30,523 nt of DNA from Gammaproteobacteria bacterium (GTDB lineage: Bacteria; Pseudomonadota; Gammaproteobacteria; Pseudomonadales; Azotimanducaceae), in assembly GCA_002712135.1 (NCBI GenBank), contig PASO01000008.1:112892-143414 (forward strand). The letters are read 5' to 3'. The notes beneath the pieces were generated by a model. The model was not told where the DNA came from, ran no database searches, and saw nothing but the letters and a program-made list of their open reading frames with translations. Shown piece by piece: positions 8,333 to 17,295 of this stretch; position 1 is the first letter of the stretch; every line of letters starts with the position of its first letter. A program made the translations under genes and the position numbers.

Positions 8333-10036
8333 CTAGAACAGGAAGTAACGTTGTGCGAGAGGCAACTCTTCTGCCGGCTCACAGGTCAATAGCGTTCCAT
8401 CCGCCTTTACTTCATAGGTCTCGGAATCTACCTCAATCTCCGGGGTATAGTCGTTCAGCCGCATATCGGACTTACGTACCTCACGCGTATTACTGACAGG
8501 CATTAGACTCTTTTGTAAATTGAGTGACTCCGCCACGCCATTGTCCATTGCCGCACCGGACACAAAACTGAGCGACGTTGCCGTCAACGCGCCACCAAAA
8601 GCACCGAACATAGGTCGATAGTGAACCGGCTGAGGGGTCGGAATCGACGCATTGGGATCTCCCATGGGAGCTGCTAGGATTGCCCCACCCTTGATAATCA
8701 TGGCGGGTTTTGCGCCAAAAAAAGCAGGTTTCCACAACACCAGATCTGCAAGTTTACCAACCTCTACGGAACCAACTTCGTTCGCAATACCATGGGCAAT
8801 AGCAGGATTGATGGTATATTTCGCGATGTAGCGTTTCACACGAAAGTTGTCATTACGCGCCGAGTCCTCTGTCAAGGCGCCACGCTGCACCTTCATCTTA
8901 TGCGCTGTTTGCCAGGTGCGGGTAATGACTTCGCCAACACGTCCCATGGCTTGTGAATCTGACGCGATCATGGAAAACGCGCCAAGGTCGTGCAGGATAT
9001 CCTCCGCCGCAATGGTCTCCCGCCGAATACGTGATTCAGCGAACGCAACATCTTCAGGAATACTCGAATCAAGATGGTGACAGACCATCAACATATCCAG
9101 ATGTTCGTCGATCGTGTTGACTGTATAGGGTCTTGTCGGATTTGTAGACGAGGGCAATACATTAGGCAAACTACACGCCTTGATAATATCGGGAGCATGT
9201 CCTCCTCCTGCCCCTTCAGTATGAAAGGTATGAATCGTTCGATCCTTAAATGCCGCGAGCGTGTTCTCAACAAAGCCTGATTCATTCAGTGTGTCCGTAT
9301 GAATTGCCACCTGAACATCCATGCAATCCGCGACACTAAGACAGCAATCTATTGCTCCTGGCGTCGTCCCCCAGTCTTCATGGAGCTTCAACCCCATCGC
9401 ACCGGCGGCGACCTGTTCAGTCAGCGCTCCAGGTAGGCTGGCGTTTCCCTTGCCCATAAATCCCAGATTCATCGGTAAACCATCGGCAGCCTGCAACATC
9501 ATAGCGATGTGCCACGGACCAGGGGTACAGGTGGTTGCATTGGTTCCTGTGGCAGGACCGGTGCCACCACCCAGCATCGTAGTCACACCGGACATCAATG
9601 CCTCTTCTATTTGTTGCGGACAGATAAAGTGAATATGGGCATCAATACCCCCCGCAGTCAGAATCTGTCCTTCCCCTGCTATCGCTTCGGTACCCGGCCC
9701 AACAACAATATCCACATTAGCCTGGGTATCTGGATTCCCCGCCTTACCAATACCTACTATTCGACCTGCTTTAATACCCACATCTGCTTTGACAATACCC
9801 CAGTAATCAACAATAAGCGCATTAGTGATCACGGTGTCCACAGTTTCGCGGGATGATCGCTGGGACTGACCCATACCGTCCCTGATGACTTTCCCTCCAC
9901 CAAACTTAACCTCATCACCGTAAACGGCATGGTCATGCTCTACCTCAACGATGAGATCGGTGTCGCCCAGGCGCACTCGATCTCCAGTAGTTGGACCAAA
10001 CATATCTGCATAGGCCTGACGACTCATTTTACTCAT
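8333..10036 (-). CDS. ureC: Urease alpha (catalytic) subunit UreC
   Basis: A 567-residue catalytic subunit, the same length and numbering as Klebsiella aerogenes UreC. It hydrolyses urea to ammonia and carbamate at a dinuclear nickel site. All active-site residues are in place: H134 and H136 (AHIH), the carbamylated K217 (GLKLHEDWG), H246 (AIHTDT), H272 ([14 protein letters not shown]), flap C319 and H320 (MVCHHLD), R336 and D360 ([10 protein letters not shown]). It is therefore expected to be active once nickel is loaded. The start ATG overlaps the ureB stop (ATGA) and has GGAGG seven bases upstream. It is expected to assemble as (ABC)3 trimers in the cytoplasm. No truncation or odd substitution was seen. 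Confidence 0.99.
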   Translation of the reverse strand: MSKMSRQAYADMFGPTTGDRVRLGDTDLIVEVEHDHAVYGDEVKFGGGKVIRDGMGQSQRSSRETVDTVITNALIVDYWGIVKADVGIKAGRIVGIGKAGNPDTQANVDIVVGPGTEAIAGEGQILTAGGIDAHIHFICPQQIEEALMSGVTTMLGGGTGPATGTNATTCTPGPWHIAMMLQAADGLPMNLGFMGKGNASLPGALTEQVAAGAMGLKLHEDWGTTPGAIDCCLSVADCMDVQVAIHTDTLNESGFVENTLAAFKDRTIHTFHTEGAGGGHAPDIIKACSLPNVLPSSTNPTRPYTVNTIDEHLDMLMVCHHLDSSIPEDVAFAESRIRRETIAAEDILHDLGAFSMIASDSQAMGRVGEVITRTWQTAHKMKVQRGALTEDSARNDNFRVKRYIAKYTINPAIAHGIANEVGSVEVGKLADLVLWKPAFFGAKPAMIIKGGAILAAPMGDPNASIPTPQPVHYRPMFGAFGGALTATSLSFVSGAAMDNGVAESLNLQKSLMPVSNTREVRKSDMRLNDYTPEIEVDSETYEVKADGTLLTCEPAEELPLAQRYFLF

Positions 10037-10350
10037 GACTTATCCTCCAAAGGGCCCATAACTTTCTGGTTAAAGCCATAAACCTCTTTATCGCCAGCAA
10101 ATTCAACCAAGGTTACCGTCCGGGTTTGCCCAGGTTCAAAACGCACCGCTGTGCCTGCCGGTATATCGAGTCTAAATCCTCGTGTGGAGTCACGGTCGAA
10201 AGAAAGCGCAGCGTTGGTTTCATAGAAGTGATAGTGAGAGCCAACCTGTATCGGGCGATCGCCCGAGTTGGAAACGGGTACCTCGATTGTGCTGCGAGCT
10301 TCATTAAGCAGTAGCTCGCCTGAATCGATAAACATTTCTCCAGGAATCAT
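10033..10350 (-). CDS. ureB: Urease beta subunit UreB
   Basis: A 105-residue beta subunit of the three-subunit bacterial urease. It starts [12 protein letters not shown] and carries the conserved [20 protein letters not shown] and [20 protein letters not shown] then FEPGQ blocks. It binds UreA and UreC and helps shape the UreD/UreF docking surface during nickel loading; this role is known from Klebsiella. AAGGAG lies six bases before the ATG and overlaps the ureA stop codon, and its own stop overlaps the ureC start, so ureA-B-C are tightly coupled to keep equal stoichiometry. Confidence 0.98.
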   Translation of the reverse strand: MIPGEMFIDSGELLLNEARSTIEVPVSNSGDRPIQVGSHYHFYETNAALSFDRDSTRGFRLDIPAGTAVRFEPGQTRTVTLVEFAGDKEVYGFNQKVMGPLEDKS

Positions 10351-10359
10351 GACAGCTCC

Positions 10360-10662
10360 TTAGGATATTGGATTGTGTATGGTGACAAGTTTGGTTCCGT
10401 CGGGAAACGTCGCCTCAACCTGAACCTCGTGCAGCAACTCGGCAATACCATCCATCACATCATCGCTGCTTAGAATCTCTGTCCCATAAGACATCAGAGC
10501 TGCGACAGATTGGCCATCCCGTGCGCCTTCCATGATAGCAGCAGATATCATGGCAACCGCCTCTGGGTAGTTGAGCTTGACGCCCCTTGCGCGACGTTGT
10601 TCAGCGAGTTGCGCTGCGACAAAAATTAGTAATTTGTCTTTCTCTCTTGGGGTTAACTCCAT
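10360..10662 (-). CDS. ureA: Urease gamma subunit UreA
   Basis: A 100-residue gamma subunit starting [20 protein letters not shown], with [20 protein letters not shown], then EGARDG and the C-terminal [20 protein letters not shown]; all of these are near-invariant in UreA. The frame is open 20 codons further upstream to 10722, but ATG 10662 has AAGGAGG six bases ahead and gives the normal length, and the extension would lie inside ureD. It packs against UreB and UreC in the urease trimer. The ureD stop is 19 bases upstream. Confidence 0.98.
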   Translation of the reverse strand: MELTPREKDKLLIFVAAQLAEQRRARGVKLNYPEAVAMISAAIMEGARDGQSVAALMSYGTEILSSDDVMDGIAELLHEVQVEATFPDGTKLVTIHNPIS

Positions 10663-10681
10663 TGCAACCTCCTTCTCTTTA

Positions 10682-11503
10682 TTACGTTGCCCAGATACGT
10701 GGCGCACCTGGCGAAAAACCATTAATCAACATACGTATCGCCGACCACAACCGCGTTAGCTCCTCGCGCAATGCAAAAGCATCATCAGCCAACGCACGAA
10801 TCACCATTACGTCATCTACCAGCGTAGCCGCCATGTCACAAAAATTCTTTCCATCAATCAGTTCTCGCGTATGGCGCAAAACTTCCTTATCTGCAGGAAA
10901 CCCGTAGAAGGAACCCAGAACCAGATGGCTATTAAGCCCCCATGGCGCTGAAAGTAACGCGTCTCCCGCGGACCATTGCTGTCTTTCGATCAGGCGCGGG
11001 ACTTCATCAACGAGCAGCATGAATACCTGCTCGAATTCACCAGTTGAATAGTCATCACAACTCGCGGGCCGCCCCATAGAACAAATATCCCAACCACAAA
11101 AGTGAGAACCGGAATCCAGTCGCACCGTCGTTGCCTGATGCACACGGCTACCACCAAAAAGCACAGTGTCCTGAGGTAGCCACTCGAGACTCGCGCCCTC
11201 GCCCACTTTCAGATTACAAGTAATCTGGCTCGTTGCTCCTGCGCTGCGATATATCTTCGAAGATGCAGGCGTCGTAATCAGCGCTGCTGCGTTGCTGCAA
11301 ACTTCCACACTCGTCCCCAACTCATCGCCACCAACTACCCCCCCTGGCGGATGTAAAACATAGACATGACAAACACCATCGGGTGGATAAAACGGTTTTT
11401 GAATCCGCAAAGGACCCTTATGCGAACGTCTGTTGACTAGTGTCTTACAGCCCGATCGACGAAACTGTAAATTGAGGTTCGCCTGCCAACCATGGCGAGT
11501 CAT
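10682..11503 (-). CDS. ureD: Urease accessory protein UreD
   Basis: A 273-residue scaffold protein (UreD/UreH) that binds apo-urease first and through which nickel passes from UreG/UreF to the active site. Family blocks are [60 protein letters not shown] and [12 protein letters not shown]. The start ATG overlaps the urtE stop as ATGA. This is the point where the transporter genes join the urease genes, and the overlap argues strongly that import and hydrolysis are one transcription and translation unit. The C-terminus (residues 200-273) is less conserved, as is usual. Confidence 0.96.
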   Translation of the reverse strand: MTRHGWQANLNLQFRRSGCKTLVNRRSHKGPLRIQKPFYPPDGVCHVYVLHPPGGVVGGDELGTSVEVCSNAAALITTPASSKIYRSAGATSQITCNLKVGEGASLEWLPQDTVLFGGSRVHQATTVRLDSGSHFCGWDICSMGRPASCDDYSTGEFEQVFMLLVDEVPRLIERQQWSAGDALLSAPWGLNSHLVLGSFYGFPADKEVLRHTRELIDGKNFCDMAATLVDDVMVIRALADDAFALREELTRLWSAIRMLINGFSPGAPRIWAT

Positions 11504-12195
11504 ACTGATAGATGCTCGGTAATCATGGACTCGGATAATTCCTGAATAGCACCAGCAGCCACTATCGCGCCTTTGCTCATAATATGAAAATAACTCGCGA
11601 CGTGACGCACAAAGGGTAATTTCTGTTCAACAACCAATACGGTCAGCCCAAGTTCTCGATTTAATCTGACAATAACTTCGCCAATTTCGTGCACAATATT
11701 GGGTTGAATCCCTTCAGTTGGCTCATCAAGTATCAATAGTTTAGGCCCAATGACCAACGCTCGCGCTATCGCTAATTGCTGTTGTTGACCTCCAGATAAA
11801 TCACCACCGCGCCTTTTCATCATTGTTTGCAGAACAGGAAATAACTCAAATATCAATTCCGGTAGTTGCCGTTCTTCTCTTGGCAACGCGCCCAATCCAG
11901 TCAGAAGGTTTTCTTCAACGGTCAGTAACGGAAAAATCATTCGACCCTGAGGCACGTATCCAATACGCAGTGGCGCCCGACGCTCAGCCGGTTCTGCAGT
12001 CATTTCCACACCATCGTAGAGGATTGAGCCTGAAGCCACGGGTAGCAGTCCCATGATGCAGTTGAGTAAGGTCGTTTTGCCAACACCATTTCGACCAATC
12101 AGACTGACGCAACTGCCGGGGTCGATAGACATGTTCACATCCCAAAGAGTGTGGGATTGACCATAGGATTGATTGACATCAGTAATTGCAAGCAT
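11500..12195 (-). CDS. urtE: Urea ABC transporter ATP-binding subunit UrtE
   Basis: A 231-residue LivF-type ATPase of the branched-chain amino acid/urea (HAAT) family. Walker A is GRNGVGKTT (residues 34-42), the Q-loop lies in GYVPQGRMIFPLLTVEEN, the signature is LSGGQQQQ (133-140) and Walker B is LLILDEPTEGIQ (153 onward). The phrase RMIFPLLTVEENLL is characteristic of UrtE as against LivF. It pairs with UrtD to drive urea import through UrtB/UrtC. Its ATG overlaps the urtD stop (TGATG), and its stop overlaps the ureD start. Confidence 0.95.
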   Translation of the reverse strand: MLAITDVNQSYGQSHTLWDVNMSIDPGSCVSLIGRNGVGKTTLLNCIMGLLPVASGSILYDGVEMTAEPAERRAPLRIGYVPQGRMIFPLLTVEENLLTGLGALPREERQLPELIFELFPVLQTMMKRRGGDLSGGQQQQLAIARALVIGPKLLILDEPTEGIQPNIVHEIGEVIVRLNRELGLTVLVVEQKLPFVRHVASYFHIMSKGAIVAAGAIQELSESMITEHLSV

Positions 12196-13037
12196 CAGCT
12201 ACCCAGATACACTTCGCGAACCTTAGAGTCTTCCTGTATAGCATCAAATGGTCCTTCAGCCAGCACACTACCTTCATGTAACACAGTAACCTGTCTTGCA
12301 ATCGATCTAACAAATTCCATATCGTGCTCCACTACCACCACAGAATGATCGCCAGCTAAACGAGTTAACAGCGCAGCAGTCGCTTCTGTTTCCTGCTGTG
12401 TCATGCCGGCGACCGGTTCATCCACCAACAATAGCAAAGGGTTCTGCATCAGCAGCATGCCAATTTCGAGCCACTGTTTTTGCCCATGAGACAAAGCACC
12501 GGCCTGCTTACCAACTAATTCGCTCAGGCTAATAAGTTCGAGAACCTCACCGATACGGTCTTTCTCCTCACCTGTAAGAGAACAAAACAAAGTATTCCAA
12601 ACACGCTTATCGGATTCCATCGCGAGTTCAAGGTTCTCATGGACCGTATGCTGTTCAAATACCGTTGGCTTCTGGAATTTTCGGCCAATACCCATCGAAG
12701 CAATCTCGGGTTCAGACCTACGCAGCAGGTTTACGCGCTGGCCAAAATAAGCAGTACCCCAGTCCGGCCGAGTTTTACCGGTAATGACATCCATCAAGGT
12801 GGTCTTACCAGCGCCATTGGGACCAATAATACAGCGCAGCTCACCTGTCCCTATGTAGAGCGTCAGTTCATTAAGCGCGCGAAAGCCATCGAAACTTACA
12901 CTGATATCCTCCAAGTAAAGAATGACACCCCTCGCTGTATTGATGAGTTCCTCACGGGTTGGTGGCTCAACCAGGAAGTTAAATACACGGTCAGGGTCAA
13001 CCTGAGTGGGACGGTTTATGCGCGGGTCATCAGCCAT
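12195..13037 (-). CDS. urtD: Urea ABC transporter ATP-binding subunit UrtD
   Basis: A 280-residue LivG-type ATPase. Walker A is GPNGAGKTT (residues 72-80), IGRKFQKPTVFEQHTVHENL is the UrtD-type Q-loop block, LSHGQ (182-186) is the signature and LLLLVDEPVAGMT (201 onward) is Walker B. About 35 residues precede the ABC domain, as in many proteobacterial UrtD proteins. The ATG at 13037 (MADDPRINRP) is chosen over an in-frame GTG/ATG at 13073. The longer form would overlap urtC by 44 bases and adds sequence unlike UrtD. With the chosen start the overlap with urtC is eight bases. Confidence 0.94.
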   Translation of the reverse strand: MADDPRINRPTQVDPDRVFNFLVEPPTREELINTARGVILYLEDISVSFDGFRALNELTLYIGTGELRCIIGPNGAGKTTLMDVITGKTRPDWGTAYFGQRVNLLRRSEPEIASMGIGRKFQKPTVFEQHTVHENLELAMESDKRVWNTLFCSLTGEEKDRIGEVLELISLSELVGKQAGALSHGQKQWLEIGMLLMQNPLLLLVDEPVAGMTQQETEATAALLTRLAGDHSVVVVEHDMEFVRSIARQVTVLHEGSVLAEGPFDAIQEDSKVREVYLGS

Positions 13038-14139
13038 GGTTCTCTCTGAGACGCAATTGCCGCCAGATACCAATCACTCCACGTGGCAGTGCAACGGTTA
13101 CAATAACGAAAAGCGCGCCGAGTACGAAAAGCCATACCTCCGGCAAAGCACCAGTAAGGACTGTCTTAATGTAATTCACCAAACCAGCACCTAGCGCCGC
13201 ACCATACAAGGTCGCCCTACCCCCAAGCGCGACCCACACAACCAACTCAATGGAGTTGAGCGGCTGAAATTCACTCGGGTTAATGATGCCAACCTGTGGA
13301 ACATAAAGTGCGCCTGCAATACCCGCGATTACCGCAGACACGGTAAATATGCATACCTGATAGTGTTCTACCCTATAACCAATAAATCGTGTTCTGGCTT
13401 CCGCATCACGCACCGCGGTAACTACACGGCCCAGCTTTGATGTAACAATAAATCGACACACGAGATATCCAAGTGCCAATGCCACGACGGAGCAAACAAA
13501 CAACACAACACGTGTCACATCCGACTGCAGCGAAGCGCCAAGAATGTCTTTAAAATCAGTCAGACCGTTATTGCCGCCAAACCCCAGCTCATTGCGAAAA
13601 AAGGCCAACATCAGGGCATAAGTCAATGCTTGGGTCATGATCGATAAATACACGCCGGATACCCGAGATCGAAACGCAAGCCAGCCAAATACGAATGCCA
13701 GCGCCCCTGGCACAATCATGACCATTAGCGCGGCAAACCAAAACTGATCGAAACCATACCAGTACCACGGAAGGCTATCCCAATTGAGAAACACCATGAA
13801 ATCGGGAAGCTCCGGGTCACCGTACACGCCTCGAGTTCCAATCTGGCGCATTAGGTACATTCCCATCGCATAACCACCCAATGCAAAGAACGCCCCGTGA
13901 CCGAGACTAAGAATACCGCAGTAACCCCAAACCAGGTCAAGTGATAAGGCCAGAAGTGCAAAGCACAGATATTTACCAAGCAAGGTGACAGTATAGGTTG
14001 GGATATGGAAAAACGAATCCGCAGGTACCAATAGATTGGCAACAGGAACCAATATTCCAATGGCTAGCAGAACAGCGAGAAAAACCCAGCCACCTCGATC
14101 GTGATCCATCAATCGTTGCAGCATCATTTGAGTCAACAT
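13030..14139 (-). CDS. urtC: Urea ABC transporter permease UrtC
   Basis: A 369-residue inner-membrane permease of the LivM type with about nine hydrophobic segments. The block LALSLDLVWGYCGILSLGHG then AFFALGGYAMGMYLMRQ near residues 60-100 and FRNELGFGGNNGLTDFKDIL near 190 are typical of UrtC. A hydrophilic insert with PELPDFMVFLNWDSLPWYWY between the early helices is also found in the family. RDAEARTRFIGYRVEHYQ is the cytoplasmic loop that contacts the ATPases. Its ATG overlaps the urtB stop (TGATG). It forms the channel with UrtB. Confidence 0.95.
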   Translation of the reverse strand: MLTQMMLQRLMDHDRGGWVFLAVLLAIGILVPVANLLVPADSFFHIPTYTVTLLGKYLCFALLALSLDLVWGYCGILSLGHGAFFALGGYAMGMYLMRQIGTRGVYGDPELPDFMVFLNWDSLPWYWYGFDQFWFAALMVMIVPGALAFVFGWLAFRSRVSGVYLSIMTQALTYALMLAFFRNELGFGGNNGLTDFKDILGASLQSDVTRVVLFVCSVVALALGYLVCRFIVTSKLGRVVTAVRDAEARTRFIGYRVEHYQVCIFTVSAVIAGIAGALYVPQVGIINPSEFQPLNSIELVVWVALGGRATLYGAALGAGLVNYIKTVLTGALPEVWLFVLGALFVIVTVALPRGVIGIWRQLRLRENHG

Positions 14140-15746
14140 CAGCTTTCCACCGCCCGACCCTTCTGGGGAAAGAGGCCCCGGGGTCGTTTCTGAATAAACA
14201 GAATGATGAAAACCAGCACCAGAATCTTTGCCACGACCGCGCCTGCCGCAGGCTCCAGCACTTTATTAACCACACCGAGAGATAGGCCCGCCACCAGGGT
14301 CCCCCAAAGATTTCCAACACCGCCAAACACAACAACCATGAAAGAATCGACAATATATCCCTGGCCCAAATTTGGCCCCACATTAGTGAGCTGTGATAAA
14401 GCAACACCCGCAACCCCGGCGATACCAGCACCCAGGCCAAAAGTTAGGATATCAACTCTCGTATTTCTGATTCCCATCGCTTGCGCCATCGCCCGATTTT
14501 GCGTAACTGCCCTGACCTCAAGGCCTAAACGAGTCCGCTGCAATATCGTTAGCAACGTAGCAAATACCAGAAGTGCAAAAAAGAAAATGTAGAGCCGGTT
14601 GTAGGTAATTGAGAGTCCCTGAACAATCTCCAGGGAGCCGCTCATCCACTCTGGCGTTGCTACTGCACGATTTAGCGGAGAAAAGATACTGCGGACTGCC
14701 TGTTGCAAGATCAGACTCACACCAAATGTTGCAAGCAACGTCTCCAGCGGCCTGCCATAGAGAAACCTGATGACGCCACGTTCAATCGCAATACCAACCA
14801 GGCCAGACACTATAAATGCTGCAGGGATCGCAATCAGCAGGGAATACTCAAGCGCATCGGGAAACAACGTCTGCACCACGTAGGTCGTATAGGCACCCAG
14901 CATAATCAATTCCCCGTGGGCCATGTTAATGACTCCCATAACGCCAAAAGTGATCGATAGGCCAATTGCCGCCAACACAAGAATAGACCCGAGACTCAAA
15001 CCAAAGAACAACGTCTCGATCCACCGATAACGTTCTACTAATCCCTCAATATTCGCCAACGAACTTGCCGCGGCATCGCGCAATTCCTGATCCAAACTCT
15101 GGTCGCTGACGACTGCAGTCAGTTTCATACGGACGTTGGAATCCAGGTTATCGGCGCTTGCTTGAATCGCCGCTAGCTTAGTGGCCTGGTCTTTGGAATC
15201 GAGATCAAAAACCACCATCGCGACGTCAATGGCATCCTGTACGTCTTCGACCGATTCCACTTCTCGTCGCTCGAGGAGTATTTCACGTAAGCTGACATCA
15301 CCCGCATTGATGATCGCCTGAACCGCAGCAATGCGCGCCTGGGGATCATCAACATTCAACTGCCGAGACGCAAACAAGCCCTTTAACTGGCGACGCAGTT
15401 TGTTATTTACGCTTATTTTTTTAGCGCCGCGCCGACCAACTTTACCAAGGTCCTCTCCCGAGGCCGCATCGGTTAGTTGATGGCCGCCACCCTCAAGTGA
15501 GACCACGACAACCACAGTATCGTCGCCTTTCTTCTTGTATAGCTTGCCGTCGATCAACGCCTGAAGAACCACATCGACCCGCTCGTGATCCATCGTTGCG
15601 AGCCGACTTGCCGCTTCCAGTTTATCGTCAAACGACCGCGTATTGAGCGCGTTTACTACGGACTCAAAGTCATCCCCAAACGCAGCAATCGACGGACTAG
15701 GAATCGTCACGACCGCCAGGACAACAAGCGTCTTGAGATTAATCAA
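14139..15746 (-). CDS. urtB: Urea ABC transporter permease UrtB with long N-terminal periplasmic helical domain
   Basis: About 535 residues. The C-terminal 300 residues are a LivH-type permease: FGLSLGSILVLAAIGLSITF, then GVMGVINMAHGELIMLGAYT, the conserved NMAHGE motif, and the EAA-like loop RLGLEVRAVTQNRAMAQAMG. The N-terminus has a signal-peptide-like stretch (INLKTLVVLAVVTIPSPSIA) followed by some 230 mostly helical residues with HEAT-like repeats, an extension known in proteobacterial UrtB and probably exposed in the periplasm. The nominal ATG at 15887 would overlap urtA by 55 bases and give an unlikely cysteine/arginine-rich leader. TTG 15746 sits right before the signal peptide with GGGAG about five bases upstream and is preferred. 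A strong hairpin lies between it and urtA. Confidence 0.93.
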   Translation of the reverse strand: MINLKTLVVLAVVTIPSPSIAAFGDDFESVVNALNTRSFDDKLEAASRLATMDHERVDVVLQALIDGKLYKKKGDDTVVVVVSLEGGGHQLTDAASGEDLGKVGRRGAKKISVNNKLRRQLKGLFASRQLNVDDPQARIAAVQAIINAGDVSLREILLERREVESVEDVQDAIDVAMVVFDLDSKDQATKLAAIQASADNLDSNVRMKLTAVVSDQSLDQELRDAAASSLANIEGLVERYRWIETLFFGLSLGSILVLAAIGLSITFGVMGVINMAHGELIMLGAYTTYVVQTLFPDALEYSLLIAIPAAFIVSGLVGIAIERGVIRFLYGRPLETLLATFGVSLILQQAVRSIFSPLNRAVATPEWMSGSLEIVQGLSITYNRLYIFFFALLVFATLLTILQRTRLGLEVRAVTQNRAMAQAMGIRNTRVDILTFGLGAGIAGVAGVALSQLTNVGPNLGQGYIVDSFMVVVFGGVGNLWGTLVAGLSLGVVNKVLEPAAGAVVAKILVLVFIILFIQKRPRGLFPQKGRAVES

Positions 15747-15782
15747 AAGTATCTCCCAACAATACCCTCCCCCCCGAAGGAG

Positions 15783-15807
15783 GACGAGCGGGTAAAACCC
15801 GCTCGTC
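15783..15807 (-). promoter_or_regulatory. Intercistronic hairpin between urtA and urtB
   Basis: A perfect 11-bp inverted repeat (GACGAGCGGGT and its complement) with a three-base loop. On the transcript it is followed directly by a second, weaker stem around 15765-15782 (CTCC-TTCG-GGGG, a UUCG tetraloop). No run of T follows on the minus strand, so it does not look like a standard intrinsic terminator. The likely job is to protect the 3' end of an urtA mRNA fragment or to slow readthrough, giving more binding protein than membrane components. This is an inference from position and structure. Confidence 0.7.
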
Positions 15808-15832
15808 AATATACCATGAAGCCTAGAGAAAC

Positions 15833-17113
15833 TTATTCGTAGTTTTGACCCGAACAGGCACCGCTCTTGACGTTGTAGTTCCCACAAGACAAAGGAGCCT
15901 GCCAGTCAGCAGTAATGTCCATCGAGCCCGGCAAGAAATCGGACCAGGCATCACCAGGTACGGTACCCGGCGTCTGCCAGACTGTATCGAACTGTCCGTC
16001 GTCCTGAATCTCACCAATTAAGACTGGCTTGGTAATGTGATGGTTTGGCATCATCGTAGCCAGGCCACCGGAAAGATTAGGAACAGCGACGCCGATGATG
16101 GCATCCTGAACCTGACTAGAATCTGTAGTGCCGGCCTTCTTAACCGCCTCTACCCACATCTTGAATCCAATATAGTGCGCTTCCATAGGGTCGTTAGTGA
16201 CTCGATCTTCATCATCGATAAACTCAAGCCAGCTATCGATAAAATCATCGTTAACTTCCGCATCGACACTCATGAAATAGTTCCAAGCAGCAAGGTGACC
16301 TACCAACGGACCGGCATCAATTCCAGAAAGCTCTTCTTCACCGACCGAAAACGCGATAACCGGAATATCCTCAGCGGAAACCCCCTGGTTACCCAGTTCT
16401 TTGTAAAAAGGCACGTTAGCATCACCATTAATCGTTGATACAACAGCAGTCTTCTTACCCGCTGAACCGAATTTTTTGATATCTGCGACAATTGACTGCC
16501 AGTCGGCATGGCCAAAGGGCGTGTAATTAATCATGATGTCCTTGTCAGTTACACCCTTCGCCTTGAGATACGCCTTAAGAATCTTGTTGGTAGTTCTTGG
16601 GTATACGTAATCGGTCCCGGCAAGTACCCATCGTTCAGCACCAACCTCATTCATCAGATAATCAACGGCAGGAATCGCTTGCTGATTGGGCGCAGCACCA
16701 GTGTAGAAAACATTTTTTGAAGATTCCTCACCTTCATACTGTACGGGATAAAATAAGAGGCCGTTCAATTCTTCAAAAACTGGTAGAACAGACTTCCGTG
16801 AAACTGAGGTCCAGCAACCAAAAACTACGTCGACCTTTTCCTTCTCTATCAGTTCACGAGCTTTTTCTGCAAACAAGGGCCAATTGGAGGCAGGGTCAAC
16901 GACCACAGCTTCCAGCTTTTTGCCCAGTAAACCACCGGCAGTATTTTGCTCCTCAATCATCATCAAAATAGTGTCTTTCAATGTGGTCTCACTAATGGCC
17001 ATCGTGCCCGATAGTGAGTGTAATACACCAACCTTAATAGTATCAGCGGCTGCCCAAGTCGCACTGAAGCTTAAAACCACCACTGCGCAAACTTTTGTTA
17101 GTTGTCTAAACAT
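15833..17113 (-). CDS. urtA: Urea ABC transporter substrate-binding protein UrtA
   Basis: A 426-residue periplasmic binding protein (HAAT family) that captures urea and delivers it to UrtBC. A signal peptide covers residues 1 to about 23 (AVVVLSFSATWAAA, then DTIKVGVLHSLSGTMAISET). The mature N-terminus with VGVLHSLSGTMAISE, EAVVVDPASNWPLFAEKAR, VVFGCWTSVSRKSVLPVFEE and LLFYPVQYEGEESS are hallmark UrtA blocks, distinct from LivJ and AmiC. GGAGG lies five bases before the ATG. It is the first gene of the cluster and sits behind a sigma-54 type promoter with NtrC-like sites. Cysteines in the last 20 residues (SCGNYNVKSGACSG) could form a disulphide. Confidence 0.97.
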   Translation of the reverse strand: MFRQLTKVCAVVVLSFSATWAAADTIKVGVLHSLSGTMAISETTLKDTILMMIEEQNTAGGLLGKKLEAVVVDPASNWPLFAEKARELIEKEKVDVVFGCWTSVSRKSVLPVFEELNGLLFYPVQYEGEESSKNVFYTGAAPNQQAIPAVDYLMNEVGAERWVLAGTDYVYPRTTNKILKAYLKAKGVTDKDIMINYTPFGHADWQSIVADIKKFGSAGKKTAVVSTINGDANVPFYKELGNQGVSAEDIPVIAFSVGEEELSGIDAGPLVGHLAAWNYFMSVDAEVNDDFIDSWLEFIDDEDRVTNDPMEAHYIGFKMWVEAVKKAGTTDSSQVQDAIIGVAVPNLSGGLATMMPNHHITKPVLIGEIQDDGQFDTVWQTPGTVPGDAWSDFLPGSMDITADWQAPLSCGNYNVKSGACSGQNYE

Positions 17114-17156
17114 CTGTCCTCCAAATCGAACGCCATTTTTGTTTGATAGGAGTAGT

Positions 17157-17171
17157 GCAATAACTGAGCCA
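17157..17171 (-). promoter_or_regulatory. Sigma-54 (-24/-12) promoter of the urt-ure cluster
   Basis: On the minus strand the sequence is TGGCTCAGTTATTGC. It has GG and GC dinucleotides separated by exactly ten bases, one mismatch from the TGGCAC-N5-TTGC consensus of RpoN promoters. The predicted transcription start is near 17145, giving a leader of about 32 bases that holds the urtA GGAGG. Together with the NtrC-like sites upstream it indicates nitrogen-limitation control of the whole cluster. The match is seen directly; the activity is inferred. Confidence 0.82.
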
Positions 17172-17208
17172 GAATAATGGCCCTAAAAGAGCACTTATTG
17201 TATGAAAC

Positions 17209-17225
17209 TGCACATATATGGGGAT
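17209..17225 (-). promoter_or_regulatory. Weak second NtrC-like site
   Basis: TGCACATATATGGGGAT matches about 12 of 17 positions of the NtrC consensus TGCACYANNNTRGTGCA. Its centre lies 31 bases (three helical turns) from that of the strong site, and paired NtrC sites about this far apart act as an enhancer at E. coli glnA. The match is weak by itself and is listed only because of the spacing. Confidence 0.4.
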
Positions 17226-17239
17226 TCAGGGGTTTAATA

Positions 17240-17256
17240 CGCACTATATTAGTGCA
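17240..17256 (-). promoter_or_regulatory. NtrC (NR-I) binding site upstream of urtA
   Basis: The minus-strand sequence TGCACTAATATAGTGCG is a near-perfect dyad (GCACTA-N3-TAGTGC) and fits the enterobacterial NtrC consensus TGCACYANNNTRGTGCA except for the last base. Its centre is about 100 bases upstream of the predicted sigma-54 start, the usual enhancer distance. It should bind phosphorylated NtrC under nitrogen limitation. Confidence 0.78.
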
Positions 17257-17295
17257 CTCTAGATCAATACTGAGTTATTGCCAGTTCTGCATCAA

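Noticed and set aside
13973..14440. 155-codon minus-strand frame spanning urtB and urtC
   Set aside because: It covers the conserved ends of two real genes in a shifted frame, with a Trp/Ser-rich product unlike any protein.
15747..15887. ATG-start extension of urtB
   Set aside because: It overlaps urtA, runs through the hairpin, and puts a polar 47-residue leader before a good signal peptide; TTG 15746 has a better ribosome site.
17189..17205. Possible third NtrC site (AGCACTTATTGTATGAA)
   Set aside because: About 10 of 17 positions match and the dyad is poor; this is near chance in AT-rich DNA.
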